Shown one piece after another: positions 8,571 through 18,541 of a DNA stretch of 64,000 nucleotides (its first letter is position 1; every line of letters starts with the position of its first letter). This DNA is from Shewanella violacea DSS12 (lineage in GTDB: Bacteria > Pseudomonadota > Gammaproteobacteria > Enterobacterales > Shewanellaceae), in assembly GCF_000091325.1 (NCBI RefSeq), contig NC_014012.1:1302001-1366000 (forward strand). Direction: 5' to 3'. The notes under the pieces were generated by a model that saw nothing but the letters and a program-made list of their open reading frames with translations, did no database searches and was not told the DNA's origin. Both the position numbers and the translations under genes were made by a program.

Positions 8571-8604
8571 AAATAGGCAGCAGCTAAATAGGCAGTAGCT
8601 AAAT
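8571..8604. repeat. Two 15-bp direct repeats in an intergenic gap
   Basis: Units AAATAGGCAGCAGCT and AAATAGGCAGTAGCT are tandem and followed by a further AAAT. The surrounding gap (8445-8694) also contains a short GGGCTGG/CCAGCCC hairpin near 8540 without a T-run. No gene is seen there. Confidence 0.7.
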
Positions 8605-8694
8605 TTGTCTAGAGCATGATGATTTAATCATAAGATCTCACTATCACTGCAGTAGCCTTGTTATCCGTGTATGCCTATTTATTTGCTGGAATAA

Positions 8695-9573
8695 TTAAAA
8701 CAGCTTACTTCCCCAGCCCAATTTACTTCTCAGTACATGGAAGTAGTTGTGACCCTTGGGGTGTATCAGCCTGAGTCGCTCATGACTGCGTTTTATTAAT
8801 ATCTCATCACCGGGAAGGACTGGTAAGGTTACATGTCCATCACAGCTCACCTCTAAATTATCACCATTGTCCGGTGAAACAACCAACTTTATCTTGCTAC
8901 AAGCATCGACCACTATGGGGCGGCAAGAAAGCGTATGGGGAAACATGGGCACTAATATTAAGGCTTCTAGGTTGGGCGTCAGTATGGCGCCGCCAGCGGA
9001 AAGTGAATAGGCTGTGGATCCGGTCGGTGTCGACACTATCATGCCATCGGCACGTTGACTGTACATGAAGACATCATCGATATAGACCTCAAACTCTATC
9101 ATATGAGCCACTTTACCCGGATGTAATACCGCTTCGTTAACGGCAGTATTACTGGACTTCATATGGCCATGGCGATGAACCTCGGCTTCTAGCAAGAAAC
9201 GAAACTCAGTTTCGAAGCTGCCATCGAGCACTTCGCTTAAGGCGTTCTCGAAAGAATCGGGAGCAAGGTCAGTGAGAAATCCCAGGTTACCTCGGTTGAC
9301 GCCGATAACGCCAATATTGAAACGGGCGAGTACGCGAGCGGCACCTAACATATTGCCATCGCCGCCAACGACTATGGCTAAATCGCATCGCTCACCAAGT
9401 TCCAGTAGATCGACTGATTCACAATGTGGGCCTATCTCTGCCGCTACTCTTTCTTCCACCAAAATATCAAAGCCTTGCATAGACAGCCAATGGTGTAAGC
9501 GTTTTAGGGTTAGGTTGGTGCCGTGATGATTAGGCTTGCCAATCAGGCCAATAGTTTGAAATGTTTTAGGCAT
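8695..9573 (-). CDS. nadK: NAD kinase
   Basis: A 292-residue ATP-NAD kinase, full family length. Visible motifs are [15 protein letters not shown] (nucleotide-binding GGDG), the NEAVLHPG segment (NE motif) and [20 protein letters not shown]. It phosphorylates NAD+ to NADP+ in the cytoplasm. It is divergent from grpE, the usual arrangement in gammaproteobacteria, and shares an intergenic region with the grpE heat-shock-type promoter. Confidence 0.97.
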   Translation of the reverse strand: MPKTFQTIGLIGKPNHHGTNLTLKRLHHWLSMQGFDILVEERVAAEIGPHCESVDLLELGERCDLAIVVGGDGNMLGAARVLARFNIGVIGVNRGNLGFLTDLAPDSFENALSEVLDGSFETEFRFLLEAEVHRHGHMKSSNTAVNEAVLHPGKVAHMIEFEVYIDDVFMYSQRADGMIVSTPTGSTAYSLSAGGAILTPNLEALILVPMFPHTLSCRPIVVDACSKIKLVVSPDNGDNLEVSCDGHVTLPVLPGDEILIKRSHERLRLIHPKGHNYFHVLRSKLGWGSKLF

Positions 9574-9588
9574 AATTATCTGCTAGGC

Positions 9589-9617
9589 CTTGAATCCGGT
9601 AATTTGATCCCCATAAT
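9589..9617 (+). promoter_or_regulatory. Sigma-32 (heat-shock) type promoter of grpE
   Basis: CTTGAAT at 9589-9595, a 13-base spacer, then CCCCATAAT at 9609-9617. The known sigma-32 consensus is CTTGAAA and CCCCATNT with a 13-17 base spacer. It lies about 100 bp upstream of the grpE ATG, as expected for a heat-shock gene. Confidence 0.8.
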
Positions 9618-9715
9618 ATGTTCAAACAACTTGTGTATGCGGAATCGAGCATTTTCAAGTTAATTGAGTATATGCCCAGAGCATGCAGAAACAAAGCATT
9701 TTAGCTGGAGTAACA

Positions 9716-10345
9716 ATGAGCAACGAATCGAGTAAAGCAGAACAAGAACAAGTCGATACTGTAGTAGAGGGTGAAATCCTTACTGCCGATGAAGCTGTGA
9801 CAAGCACTGATGAAGCCAGTTTGGTGGATGAGCTGACCCAAGCCAATTTTCGCATTGAAGAGTTAGAGCAGGCACTCGCCGAGTCTCAAGCTAAAATCAA
9901 AGAGCAGCTAGACTCAGTGACTCGCGCCGCGGCTTCTGAAGCTAATATTCGTCGCCGTGCAGCTCAAGATGTTGAGAAGGCACGTAAGTTCGCTCTGGAG
10001 AAGTTCGCCAATGAGCTACTGCCTGTGATCGATAACATGGAGCGTGCGCTTGATGGAACTGATGCAGAAGCCGAAGAGACTAAGGTTATCTATGAAGGCG
10101 TTGAGCTGACACTTAAGAGTTTTATCTCTACCGTGGATAAGTTTGGTCTTAAGATCGTCAATCCACAGGGTGAAACATTCAACCCAGAGCATCACCAGGC
10201 TATCGGCATGCAGCCTAGCCCTGATTTTCCGGCGAATACGGTAATGATGGTCATGCAGAAAGGTTACATCTTGAATGACCGTCTATTGCGTCCTGCTATG
10301 GTGATGGTGTCTCAAGGCGCTGGTTCTGTAGATACCAAGGCTTAA
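9716..10345 (+). CDS. grpE: Nucleotide exchange factor GrpE
   Basis: A 209-residue GrpE: an acidic, disordered N-terminus (residues 1-40), a long coiled-coil helix (about 45-95), then the four-helix/beta domain with [16 protein letters not shown] and the C-terminal [16 protein letters not shown] signature. It releases ADP from DnaK in the cytoplasm. The ATG at 9716 follows a TGGAG site; an in-frame upstream ATG at 9683 lacks one. dnaK is not adjacent, so grpE is a single heat-shock unit here, as is usual next to nadK. Confidence 0.97.
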   Translation: MSNESSKAEQEQVDTVVEGEILTADEAVTSTDEASLVDELTQANFRIEELEQALAESQAKIKEQLDSVTRAAASEANIRRRAAQDVEKARKFALEKFANELLPVIDNMERALDGTDAEAEETKVIYEGVELTLKSFISTVDKFGLKIVNPQGETFNPEHHQAIGMQPSPDFPANTVMMVMQKGYILNDRLLRPAMVMVSQGAGSVDTKA

Positions 10346-10357
10346 GGTTGGAAGTTT

Positions 10358-10382
10358 CTAGGAACTAGACCCTAGTTCCTAG
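10358..10382. other. Inverted repeat downstream of grpE
   Basis: Perfect 10-bp arms CTAGGAACTA / TAGTTCCTAG with a five-base loop; not followed by a T-run. It may be a spacer repeat of the CTAG-rich kind also seen at 1217. Confidence 0.6.
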
Positions 10383-10446
10383 TCTCTAGAAATAAAATCC
10401 CCTCTTAGGCCTTCCATGGCCTCCGGGGATAAGTACATCCATATAC

Positions 10447-10474
10447 AAAAAAGACTGCAATTGCAGTCTTTTTT
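10447..10474. terminator. Bidirectional terminator between grpE and dxs
   Basis: A perfect palindrome: AAAAAAGACTGCAA followed directly by TTGCAGTCTTTTTT. It provides T-runs on both strands and separates the converging grpE and dxs transcripts. Confidence 0.9.
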
Positions 10475-10496
10475 GATTTCAAGATATCAATCAAGC

Positions 10497-12362
10497 TTAT
10501 TTAAGATATTCTTGTATCTGCTCAAGAATTCCCGCACTGTCCAGCTTAAGTTCGGTTAAGATCTCTTTCTGTTCGCCATGCTTAATAAACTCATCCGGTA
10601 AGCCTATTTGCAACACAGGCATAGGGCGTTTCAATCGTTGTAGTTCTTCTAAAACTCCAGATCCAGCGCCGCCCATGATAGCGTTTTCTTCTACTGTTAC
10701 CAATAGATCATGGCTTTCGCTAAGCCGTTTGACCAGCTCAATATCTAGAGGTTTAACGAAGCGCATATCGGCGACTGTGGCATCGAGAGATTCGGCGGCT
10801 ACCAAGCAACAATCTAAGAGTGTACCGAAGTTGAGTATGGCTATTTTAGCGCCTTCTCGTTTGATTAACCCTTTACCGATTGGCAGGGCCGTCATCTCTT
10901 CCACTTGTGGCTCACCCGTGGCGCTTCCTCTAGGGTAACGCACTGCGGTAGGACCGTCTTTGTAGCAGTAACCAGTGTAGAGCATCTGACGACACTCATT
11001 CTCATCGGATGGTGCCATTATTACCATGTTTGGTATGGCGCGCATAAAGCTCAAATCGAAGGCGCCCTGATGGGTAGGGCCATCGGCACCCACTATGCCA
11101 CCACGGTCTATAGCAAACAGCACTGGGAGTTTCTGCAATGCAACATCGTGTATCAGTTGATCGTAACCTCGTTGGAGGAACGTCGAGTAGATAGCGACAA
11201 CAGGCTTGAGTCCCTCACAGGCAAAGCCTGCTGCGAGAGTAACAGCGTGTTGTTCGGCGATAGCCGCATCGAAATACTGCTTAGGGAATCGCTGAGAAAA
11301 TTCCACCATACCTGAACCTTCACGCATAGCGGGTGTGATGCCGAGTACCTTGTCATCTTTTTCCGATATATCACAAAGCCACTTACCAAATACCTGTGAA
11401 AAGGTTGGATTAGCGGGTTTAGATGTAGGCTTCTCGAACGTCGATGGATCGAACTTAGGCACGGCGTGCCAGCCGATTGGATCTTTTTCTGCAGGTTCAT
11501 AACCACGACCTTTCTTGGTCATGATATGCAATATTTGTGGTCCGGATAGATTACGCATATTGCGCATGGTCTCGACCAGGGCATCTACATCGTGGCCATC
11601 GATAGGGCCGATATAGTTGAAGCCGAGTTCTTCAAACATGGTGCCGGGAACAACCATGCCCTTGAGGTGCTCTTCGGTGCGTTTTGCCATCTCTTTGATG
11701 ACAGGCATGCCCTTGAGAACCTTCTTACTGCCTTCTCTAATCGTGGTGTACAGTCGGCCAGACATCAGTTGGGCCAAATGATTATTGAGTGCGCCTACAT
11801 TCTCAGAGATTGACATCTCGTTATCGTTAAGCACAACTAGCATGTCATTGTGAAGGTCACCGGCGTGGTTCATGGCTTCAAATACCATTCCCCCTGTCAT
11901 GGCACCATCACCTATGACAGAAACCACTTTTCGTCCGGCTTGCTCTTTTTCTGCGGCAATGGCCATAGCCAGTGCTGCACTGATAGATGTACCCGAGTGA
12001 CCGACACTGAAGGTATCGTACTCACTCTCTTCACGCCATGGGAAAGGATGAATCCCTCCTTTTTGACGTATGGTATGCATTTTGTCACGGCGTCCGGTCA
12101 AGATTTTGTGAGGGTAAGCCTGGTGGCCTACATCCCAGATCAGACGATCGAAGGGTGTATTATAGACGTAATGAAGGGCCACAGTGAGCTCAACAGTACC
12201 AAGTCCGGAAGCGAAGTGACCACTAGATCTACCCACAGATTTAAGCAGAAAGCTTCTTAACTCGTCAGCCAATTGTGGCAACAAGGTTTGAGGGAGCTGT
12301 CTTAGCTCATCTGGGGTATTAGCCTGTGCAAGCACAGGGTATTGGGAAATATCCAAACTCAT
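10497..12362 (-). CDS. dxs: 1-deoxy-D-xylulose-5-phosphate synthase
   Basis: A 621-residue DXS of full length. The thiamine diphosphate motif [20 protein letters not shown]...NDNEMSIS and the [17 protein letters not shown] segment are clear, with the transketolase pyrimidine domain ([14 protein letters not shown]) and C-terminal domain following. It condenses pyruvate and glyceraldehyde 3-phosphate, the first step of the non-mevalonate isoprenoid pathway, in the cytoplasm. It is the last gene of xseB-ispA-dxs, 21 bp after ispA. Confidence 0.98.
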   Translation of the reverse strand: MSLDISQYPVLAQANTPDELRQLPQTLLPQLADELRSFLLKSVGRSSGHFASGLGTVELTVALHYVYNTPFDRLIWDVGHQAYPHKILTGRRDKMHTIRQKGGIHPFPWREESEYDTFSVGHSGTSISAALAMAIAAEKEQAGRKVVSVIGDGAMTGGMVFEAMNHAGDLHNDMLVVLNDNEMSISENVGALNNHLAQLMSGRLYTTIREGSKKVLKGMPVIKEMAKRTEEHLKGMVVPGTMFEELGFNYIGPIDGHDVDALVETMRNMRNLSGPQILHIMTKKGRGYEPAEKDPIGWHAVPKFDPSTFEKPTSKPANPTFSQVFGKWLCDISEKDDKVLGITPAMREGSGMVEFSQRFPKQYFDAAIAEQHAVTLAAGFACEGLKPVVAIYSTFLQRGYDQLIHDVALQKLPVLFAIDRGGIVGADGPTHQGAFDLSFMRAIPNMVIMAPSDENECRQMLYTGYCYKDGPTAVRYPRGSATGEPQVEEMTALPIGKGLIKREGAKIAILNFGTLLDCCLVAAESLDATVADMRFVKPLDIELVKRLSESHDLLVTVEENAIMGGAGSGVLEELQRLKRPMPVLQIGLPDEFIKHGEQKEILTELKLDSAGILEQIQEYLK

Positions 12363-12383
12363 CGAGATACATTGTCTCTTTTA

Positions 12384-13265
12384 TTAAACTCTTCGCTCTA
12401 TAATGTAACGGGCGAATTCGGCAATTAGCTGACTATTGTATGGCAATTTTGTCAGCGCTGATAGAGCATCCTCAATCAAACTCTTGGCTGTGGCCTGTGC
12501 GCCGGCTAATCCAAGTAGTCTAGGGTAGGTGCTTTTGTTTGATTCGCAATCAGAACCTTGTGGTTTCCCAAGTTCCTCAGTACTGGAGATTATATCCAAT
12601 ACATCGTCTTGGACCTGAAATGCTAAGCCTATGGTATCGGCAAATTCCAGCAAAAGTGTCTGTTCTTCAGGGGAAACTTGCGCCGCAATCATAGGCAGTT
12701 CGACGGCGCAACGTATCAGGGCGCCGGTTTTTAATTTGTGCAGTTTGGTAAGGGTGGCTAAGTCTATTTGTTTATCCGTGGCGTTCAAATCCATAGCTTG
12801 GCCGCCACACATGCCCGAATAGCCTGAAGCCTTGGCCAAGGCACGTACCATGGCTAAATTTTGACTAGGCTCTATTCCGTCTATGGGCTCACATATGATC
12901 TCAAACCCTAGGGCTTGCAGTGCATCTCCGGCTAAAATCGCCGTGGCCTCATCGAAGGCGACATGAACCGTAGGCTGTCCGCGGCGAAGGGCATCATCAT
13001 CCATGGCCGGAAGATCGTCATGGATAAGAGAATATGCATGGACACATTCAATTGCTGCGGCACATGAATCAAGCTTTTTCAGTGGGATGTTAAGCATATC
13101 GCCGATAGCGTAAACCAAGAATGGTCGTATGCGTTTACCACCAAGCAAGGCACCGTGCTTAATCGCGGCAAGGAGTTTAGGATCTGTGATTGTCTGAGCA
13201 TCAATGATCTTTTCTAGCTGGCTATCGACACGTTGCTGGTATCGAGTGATCGTATCGATTAACAC
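12384..13265 (-). CDS. ispA: Farnesyl diphosphate synthase (geranyltranstransferase)
   Basis: A 293-residue trans-prenyltransferase with both aspartate-rich motifs: DDLPAMDDDALRRG (first) and FQVQDDVLDI (second). Short-chain farnesyl synthases of this operon position make C15 diphosphate from IPP and DMAPP. Translation begins with GTG immediately after the xseB TAA stop, with GGGAG inside the end of xseB, indicating coupling. Confidence 0.96.
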   Translation of the reverse strand: MLIDTITRYQQRVDSQLEKIIDAQTITDPKLLAAIKHGALLGGKRIRPFLVYAIGDMLNIPLKKLDSCAAAIECVHAYSLIHDDLPAMDDDALRRGQPTVHVAFDEATAILAGDALQALGFEIICEPIDGIEPSQNLAMVRALAKASGYSGMCGGQAMDLNATDKQIDLATLTKLHKLKTGALIRCAVELPMIAAQVSPEEQTLLLEFADTIGLAFQVQDDVLDIISSTEELGKPQGSDCESNKSTYPRLLGLAGAQATAKSLIEDALSALTKLPYNSQLIAEFARYIIERRV

Positions 13266-13505
13266 TTATTCTCCCTCTGAGGCAAAGGGAGTTAGGGAGG
13301 CATTTTCATCCTCTTGCATCAATATAGATACTTTTTGCTGGGCTTGTTCCAACTTCCCTTGACTGTTACGAACCAGCTTTATGCCTCGCTCAAACTGTTT
13401 TAGGGCATCGTCGAGTGACACATCTCCCTGTTCAAGATCGGAAACTATGGATTCCAGCTCGGTAAGGGATTCTTCAAATGTGAGATTTTCAGGTTTTTTA
13501 GCCAC
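13266..13505 (-). CDS. xseB: Exodeoxyribonuclease VII small subunit
   Basis: A 79-residue protein with the family signature LTFEESLTELESIVSDLEQGDVSLDDALKQFERGIKL. It forms a helical hairpin that assembles with XseA into exonuclease VII, which degrades single-stranded DNA. The start is GTG with TAGGAG upstream. First gene of the xseB-ispA-dxs operon. Confidence 0.96.
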   Translation of the reverse strand: MAKKPENLTFEESLTELESIVSDLEQGDVSLDDALKQFERGIKLVRNSQGKLEQAQQKVSILMQEDENASLTPFASEGE

Positions 13506-13635
13506 GACAAGGACTCCTAGAAATTAGCGTGAGACAAGGTATCGCAGGCAGCTGCAAGGGTCAAATCTTGCTGCCGTAATTTTGTGCAATAGTGCGGTTT
13601 CAGGAGGTTTTTTTATAAAAAATTGAATTTGAAGC

Positions 13636-13662
13636 TAAACTTGCGTGTAAGCTGTCCGATAA
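13636..13662 (+). promoter_or_regulatory. Sigma-28 (FliA) type promoter upstream of pomAB
   Basis: TAAACTTG (13636-13643), an 11-base spacer, TCCGATAA (13655-13662). The flagellar sigma-28 consensus is TAAAGTTT-N11-GCCGATAA, so spacing is exact with three mismatches. It points toward pomA, about 185 bp ahead of its start, inside a 342-bp gene-free gap (13506-13847) where I see nothing else definite. Confidence 0.75.
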
Positions 13663-13847
13663 TGGAAGGTAAGGTATTTTTATTTTGCCGTAACGGCTCA
13701 ATTGATAATCGTTACAATTAGACTCTAATTGCATCATTTTCAACCTGTGATCGTGCCGATGTAAATTGGCGCATATTGAGCATTTATTACCAATTTCATG
13801 CTGATCTGAGCTTTGTCTCTGGAATCAGCTTCATTTGAGGAGCAGTT

Positions 13848-14615
13848 GTGGATTTAGCGACCCTGATCGGACTTATCGGTGCATTTGGATTTATCATAGG
13901 GGCGATGGCCACGAGTGGTGGTGTTGGTATTTTTATCGATACCGCTTCTGTGTTGATTGTAATATGCGGTACGTTTTTTGTTGTAATGATGAAATATAAC
14001 CTTAAACAGTTTTTGGGCTCAGTGAAAATTGGCGTTAAGGCATTTATCTTTAAGATTGATAAGCCTGATGAACTCATCGAGCAATCAGTGACCATGGCCG
14101 ATGCTGCTCGAAAAGGAGGCTTCCTAGCCTTAGAAGAAGCCGAGATCACTAATACCTTCATGCAAAAAGCGGTCGACATGTTAGTCGATGGACACGACGG
14201 CGATGTAGTACGAGACGCGCTGGAGAAGGATATTGCACTCACAGAAGAGCGTCATAAGATGGGGATTAGTATTTTTACGGCCATCGGTGATGTCGCCCCT
14301 GCCATGGGAATGATCGGCACCTTGGTTGGGCTAGTGGGTATGTTGTCGAATATGGATGACCCTAAGTCAATTGGTCCAGCGATGGCGGTTGCACTGTTAA
14401 CTACCCTCTATGGTGCGATGATAGCGAACATGGTTGCGATACCAATTGCGGGTAAGCTGGGACTGCGCATGGCTGAGGAGATGCTTAATCGTAACCTGAT
14501 CATGGATGCGGTGCTCGCGATTCAGGATGGGCAAAATCCGAGAGTGATAGAAGGATTCTTAAAGAACTACCTCTCAGAGAAGCAGCGACAGATAGATACG
14601 ACGGACGGGGAATAG
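13848..14615 (+). CDS. pomA: Sodium-driven flagellar stator protein PomA
   Basis: A 255-residue MotA/PomA-type stator subunit: four membrane segments (about 1-22, 28-50, 150-172, 182-205) with a cytoplasmic loop between the second and third. The start MDLATLIGLIGAFGF and the segment AMGMIGTLVGLVGMLSNMDDP are PomA-like. With PomB it forms the ion channel that drives flagellar rotation. Start is GTG with GAGGAG upstream. Followed by pomB after 4 bp. Confidence 0.95.
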   Translation: MDLATLIGLIGAFGFIIGAMATSGGVGIFIDTASVLIVICGTFFVVMMKYNLKQFLGSVKIGVKAFIFKIDKPDELIEQSVTMADAARKGGFLALEEAEITNTFMQKAVDMLVDGHDGDVVRDALEKDIALTEERHKMGISIFTAIGDVAPAMGMIGTLVGLVGMLSNMDDPKSIGPAMAVALLTTLYGAMIANMVAIPIAGKLGLRMAEEMLNRNLIMDAVLAIQDGQNPRVIEGFLKNYLSEKQRQIDTTDGE

Positions 14616-14619
14616 CCTG

Positions 14620-15597
14620 ATGGCTAAGAAGGCTAAATGTGAGTGTCCTCCACCGGGAGCACCTTTGTGGTTGGCAACCTTCGCCGACCTCATGTCACTG
14701 CTGATGTGTTTCTTCATCCTTCTGCTTTCATTCTCTGAGATGGATGTGATGAAATTTAAGCAGATTGCAGGCTCGATGAAATATGCCTTCGGGGTGCAAA
14801 ACAAAGTCGAAGTCAAAGACATTCCCAAGGGAACCTCGGTCATTGCTCTTGAGTTCAGACCCGGGCGTCCCGAGCCCACACCTATCGAAATAATTAACCA
14901 GCAAACCAACGAGATGACAGAACCTATACTGGAATACCAGGCTGGTGATGATGACAGCGCTGGTGGTGTGCAGCAGCAACGTGGTGAGCAACGTGGCGGT
15001 GAAGCCTCGGCGACGGCGCAAGAGCAAGACGAAGCTAAGGCTGAATCTAAAGCCGAGTCAGAATCTAAGGCTAAGGCTGAGGAGGAGTCTAAGGCTCAGG
15101 CCGCCGCTCAGGAAAATATCAATGATCAAGTGAAAAAGATGGCTATGGAACTCAATAAAGAGATTGTCGATGGGGCGATTGAGATTGAGTCTCTCGGGCA
15201 ACAGATAATCATTCGGATCCGCGAAAAGGGTGCGTTTTCTTCCGGTTCTGGCTTCTTGCAGCCTAGGTTTAAGCCTGTGGTCCGCCGGGTTGGCGAACTA
15301 CTCAGAGATATTCCGGGGATCGTGACAGTGTCGGGTCATACCGATGACATGCATATCAGCAACGAGCTTTATAGCTCTAACTGGGATTTGTCGAGTAAGC
15401 GTGCAGTTGCCGTCGCCCATGAACTGATAAAGGTGAAAGGCTTCGAACAAAATAGGATGAAAGTGGTTGGCATGGCCAATTCAGCTCCTTTAGTCGACAA
15501 CGATTCGGCGAGTAATCGGTCTCGAAACCGTCGGGTGGAGATTGCCATCGAGCAAGGAAAACCTAAGTATTCTGATGAGATACTGGTTGGGCAATAA
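14620..15597 (+). CDS. pomB: Sodium-driven flagellar stator protein PomB
   Basis: A 325-residue MotB/PomB protein. A single membrane helix starts at about residue 17 and carries the ion-binding aspartate D23 in FADLMSLLMCFF. The OmpA/MotB peptidoglycan-binding domain covers about 210-315 (VSGHTDDMHIS..., NRSRNRRVEIAIEQ). Between plug and OmpA domain lies an unusual Gln/Gly then Ala/Glu/Lys/Ser-rich stretch (about 108-165) that looks like repeated ESKAE units. It anchors the stator to the cell wall. Confidence 0.95.
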   Translation: MAKKAKCECPPPGAPLWLATFADLMSLLMCFFILLLSFSEMDVMKFKQIAGSMKYAFGVQNKVEVKDIPKGTSVIALEFRPGRPEPTPIEIINQQTNEMTEPILEYQAGDDDSAGGVQQQRGEQRGGEASATAQEQDEAKAESKAESESKAKAEEESKAQAAAQENINDQVKKMAMELNKEIVDGAIEIESLGQQIIIRIREKGAFSSGSGFLQPRFKPVVRRVGELLRDIPGIVTVSGHTDDMHISNELYSSNWDLSSKRAVAVAHELIKVKGFEQNRMKVVGMANSAPLVDNDSASNRSRNRRVEIAIEQGKPKYSDEILVGQ

Positions 15598-15643
15598 GTC
15601 ACTTATTATTTAAAGCCCTAGTTCAACAAGGGGGCAGTTCAAC

Positions 15644-15672
15644 AAAAGGAAGTGCTGCTGCACTTCCTTTTT
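15644..15672 (+). terminator. Terminator of pomAB
   Basis: Twelve-base arms AAAAGGAAGTGC / GCACTTCCTTTT with a TGCT loop and continuing T-run. Confidence 0.9.
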
Positions 15673-15790
15673 TCTTTCATGTATTTATTCCATCCTTTAA
15701 CTCTTTCTTTTCTACCTCTACTTTTATCTCTTCGGCAGTCTACTAACACTGTGAATTCAACATAGGCAATCTCTCTCGCTTCTTGGTGTA

Positions 15791-15849
15791 ATACCAATTC
15801 CATTAAATTTATGATCGCTGAATGAGCACTTACTTAATGGAACTGGTAT
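15791..15849. repeat. Hairpin repeat of the ATACCAATTCCATTAA type
   Basis: Arms ATACCAATTCCATTAA (15791-15806) and TTAATGGAACTGGTAT (15834-15849) pair with one G-T exception around a 27-base loop. Half-sites of this sequence are, from general knowledge, frequent between genes in Shewanella and related marine bacteria; another half-site-like sequence occurs near 59946. Lies just upstream of thiI. Confidence 0.6.
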
Positions 15850-15897
15850 AATACCGCCCAATATTATTTAATGGCTTTACCCCCCCGGAAGATCCTG

Positions 15898-17352
15898 ATG
15901 AAATTTATCGTAAAATTGTTCCCCGAAATCATGATGAAAAGCAAACCGGTAAGAATGCGTTTTACCAAAATGCTTGAAACCAATATCCGTAACGTACTTA
16001 AGAAAGTCGATGAGACTGCCAAGGTTAAGCGCGAATGGGATAAAATCATGGTGATGGTACCAAGCGATAGACCCGATCTGATTGATGCATTTGGGGAGCG
16101 TTTATCCTGCATTCCGGGTATTGCCCATATACTGCAGGTCAATGAGAGCACGTTCGAGTCGATGGATGATATCTACCAGCAGACATTGGCCTTATATAAG
16201 GACGATCTTGCGGGTAAGACATTCTGTGTTCGTGCTAAACGTGTGGGTAACCATGATTTCAAGTCAATTGAAGTTGAACGTTATGTGGGTGGCGGCTTAA
16301 ATCAGTTCACCGAGGCTAAGGGCGTTAAACTCAAGAATCCCGATATGACGATCAACTTAGAGATCGACAGAGAGAATCTTTATCTGGTTGTTAAGCGTAT
16401 TCCTGGTCTGGGCGGCTTTCCTATGGCGACTCAGGAAGATGTGCTTTCACTCATTTCTGGTGGTTTCGATTCCGGTGTCTCTAGTTATCAGTTCATCAAG
16501 CGTGGTTCCAGAACCCATTACTGTTTCTTCAACCTAGGTGGCGACCAACATGAGATAGGTGTTAAGCAAGTGGCTTATCATCTGTGGCAGAAGTATGGTG
16601 AGTCACACAAGGTGAAGTTTATCTCGGTGCCGTTCGATCCTGTGGTGACTGAAATTCTGGAAAAAATTGATAACGGTCAGATGGGCGTTATTCTCAAGCG
16701 TATGATGATGCGTGCGGCCACTAAAATCGCCAATAAAATGGGGATTCAGGCCCTGGTTACTGGTGAAGCTATGGGGCAAGTGTCTAGCCAAACTTTGACT
16801 AACCTCAATGTCATCGACCGCTGTACCGAACAACTTATCCTTCGTCCCTTAATTGCCATGGATAAGCAAGATATCATCAATCTCAGCCGTGTGATTGGCA
16901 CTGAAGATTTATCTAAATCTATTCCTGAGTACTGTGGCGTTATCTCACAAAAACCTACGGTGAAGGCTGTCCTTGCCAAGATCGAAGCCGAAGAGCTTAA
17001 ATTCTCTGAAGATCTTATCGAGCGTGTTATCGATGCTGCAGTGATCATCGACATACGCGAGATAGCCAAGAGTGTTGATGAGCAGATAGCGCAAACAAAA
17101 ACCGTGAACTCAGTCGATTCCAGTGAAGTTATCATCGACGTCAGATCGCCGGAAGAGGAGGAGCGAGCTCCACTCAAGGTGGATGGTGTTGAAATTAAAA
17201 CTATTCCTTTCTTTAGACTGTCGACACAATTTGCCGATTTAGCTAAAGATAAGACCTATCTGCTCTATTGTGATCGTGGCGTCATGAGTAAGCTGCAAGC
17301 GCTTTATCTTCAAGAGCAAGGCTATGAGAACGTAAAGGTATATCGTCCATAA
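15898..17352 (+). CDS. thiI: tRNA 4-thiouridine synthase / thiazole sulfur carrier ThiI
   Basis: A 484-residue ThiI with an N-terminal ferredoxin-like/THUMP region (about 1-165), the PP-loop [10 protein letters not shown] (about 180-190) and a C-terminal rhodanese domain whose active cysteine lies in [13 protein letters not shown]. It makes 4-thiouridine at position 8 of tRNA and passes sulfur for thiamine thiazole. I start at the ATG at 15898 ([15 protein letters not shown]), the canonical N-terminus; an upstream in-frame start would add nine atypical residues. Confidence 0.96.
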   Translation: MKFIVKLFPEIMMKSKPVRMRFTKMLETNIRNVLKKVDETAKVKREWDKIMVMVPSDRPDLIDAFGERLSCIPGIAHILQVNESTFESMDDIYQQTLALYKDDLAGKTFCVRAKRVGNHDFKSIEVERYVGGGLNQFTEAKGVKLKNPDMTINLEIDRENLYLVVKRIPGLGGFPMATQEDVLSLISGGFDSGVSSYQFIKRGSRTHYCFFNLGGDQHEIGVKQVAYHLWQKYGESHKVKFISVPFDPVVTEILEKIDNGQMGVILKRMMMRAATKIANKMGIQALVTGEAMGQVSSQTLTNLNVIDRCTEQLILRPLIAMDKQDIINLSRVIGTEDLSKSIPEYCGVISQKPTVKAVLAKIEAEELKFSEDLIERVIDAAVIIDIREIAKSVDEQIAQTKTVNSVDSSEVIIDVRSPEEEERAPLKVDGVEIKTIPFFRLSTQFADLAKDKTYLLYCDRGVMSKLQALYLQEQGYENVKVYRP

Positions 17353-17428
17353 GCCCAGAGTCAGGATTATTATCCTGTGACAGGGCCATATTAGTCGTCC
17401 ATATTTTTGTCACTGACAAATAAACTAG

Positions 17429-17476
17429 AAACCGCATCTTATACAGATTGTAATAAGCTGCGGTTTTTCTTTTTTT
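17429..17476 (+). terminator. Terminator downstream of thiI
   Basis: Outer arms AAACCGCA / TGCGGTTT with an inner CTTAT/ATAAG pairing, followed by a long T-run (TTTTTCTTTTTTT). Confidence 0.8.
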
Positions 17477-17538
17477 AGAGTCATTAAATATCCACAGGGC
17501 GGTCACATTTTTATATTGATAGCTATCAATAGCTAGTT

Positions 17539-18294
17539 TCAAGCTGTCTTGCCTGTATTAATGCTATTTACTCTATTACCTCCCGCCTGTTTAGCCCCAA
17601 TTAATGCCTCCTCGACATTATAGAGTGCATCATCCAGATCTTCTCCCACTGACCAGACACTAATACCTATGCTGCAGGTTACTGGGTATGAGCGCCCTAG
17701 CAATTGCCCATCGAACCTTGTGCAGAGCTTATGGGGCAGTTCAAAAGATTCTTCCGAAATATAGGGAAGTAGGATCAGAAATTTATCATCGAGCCAACGG
17801 ATAATCAGGCTAGTTTCGGGCAGGCTCTGTTCTAAAAATCTGGCTGTAGCGATAAGGATTTCATCACCGATATTGGTGCCATAGAGACGGTTAACCTTAC
17901 TGAACTGGTCTAAATCCATTTGAATCAGTAGATAATTATTGTTATTAGCTTTGGCTTTCTGCTGGTAGGAGATGAGTTTGACTTGTCCGGCGCGTCTATT
18001 GAGTAAATTTGTCAGTGGATCTCTCATGGAGAGTCGCTCGAACGTATGGGTTAATTCCCCAAGCTCTACAATACGGCGATAGCTGAAAATGACTAAGCTG
18101 ATGGCCAGGCTCACTCCCAAAGGGATTATTTCATCTAGCTCCCAGGCTTCGTGTTGTCTGGAAAATTGATAGGCCCACTCTAAGACGTCGAAATTAATGA
18201 ATAACAGCAGCAAAAAAAGGTTAACGATTAATAGGACGAAGGTATCTTTGAGCAGTGAAGGTCGATTGAAGTACTCGAGATGAGGCATGGTCAT
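17539..18294 (-). CDS. Membrane protein with degenerate GGDEF domain
   Basis: A 251-residue protein: two hydrophobic segments (about 15-35 and 53-72), a short helical linker, then a GGDEF-fold domain from about residue 85 (LSMRDPLTNLLNRRAG is intact). The catalytic GGDEF motif itself is replaced by RWLDDKF, so diguanylate cyclase activity is unlikely; the usual RxxD inhibitory site is also not obvious. Such proteins can act as c-di-GMP sensors or as evolutionary remnants. No clear partner is adjacent. Confidence 0.75.
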   Translation of the reverse strand: MTMPHLEYFNRPSLLKDTFVLLIVNLFLLLLFINFDVLEWAYQFSRQHEAWELDEIIPLGVSLAISLVIFSYRRIVELGELTHTFERLSMRDPLTNLLNRRAGQVKLISYQQKAKANNNNYLLIQMDLDQFSKVNRLYGTNIGDEILIATARFLEQSLPETSLIIRWLDDKFLILLPYISEESFELPHKLCTRFDGQLLGRSYPVTCSIGISVWSVGEDLDDALYNVEEALIGAKQAGGNRVNSINTGKTA

Positions 18295-18446
18295 TGCCTA
18301 CTACTTTTAGGAATAGGAAAGAATAGTTTGCCTTGTTAAACCTAGGATTGGTAATGATTTTAAAGAATAAAAAGGATTATATTGTAAATTGAACTAAAGT
18401 TGCAGCCAGGCCAATCGATGAGTTTCTGTGACGAAAATCGAAGACG

Positions 18447-18486
18447 AAAAAGCCGCATTAGCTGGTGTGTAGCAAGCTATGCGGCT
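18447..18486 (-). terminator. Minus-strand terminator of the small exported-protein gene
   Basis: On the minus strand AGCCGCAT pairs with ATGCGGCT, flanked downstream by TTTT. It lies just past the end of the 75-residue gene on the same strand. Confidence 0.65.
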
Positions 18487-18541
18487 TCTGGAATCTAGCA
18501 CCTAGAGCCTAATCAGTTTACGACTGGCTTAGTTCAAAAGG

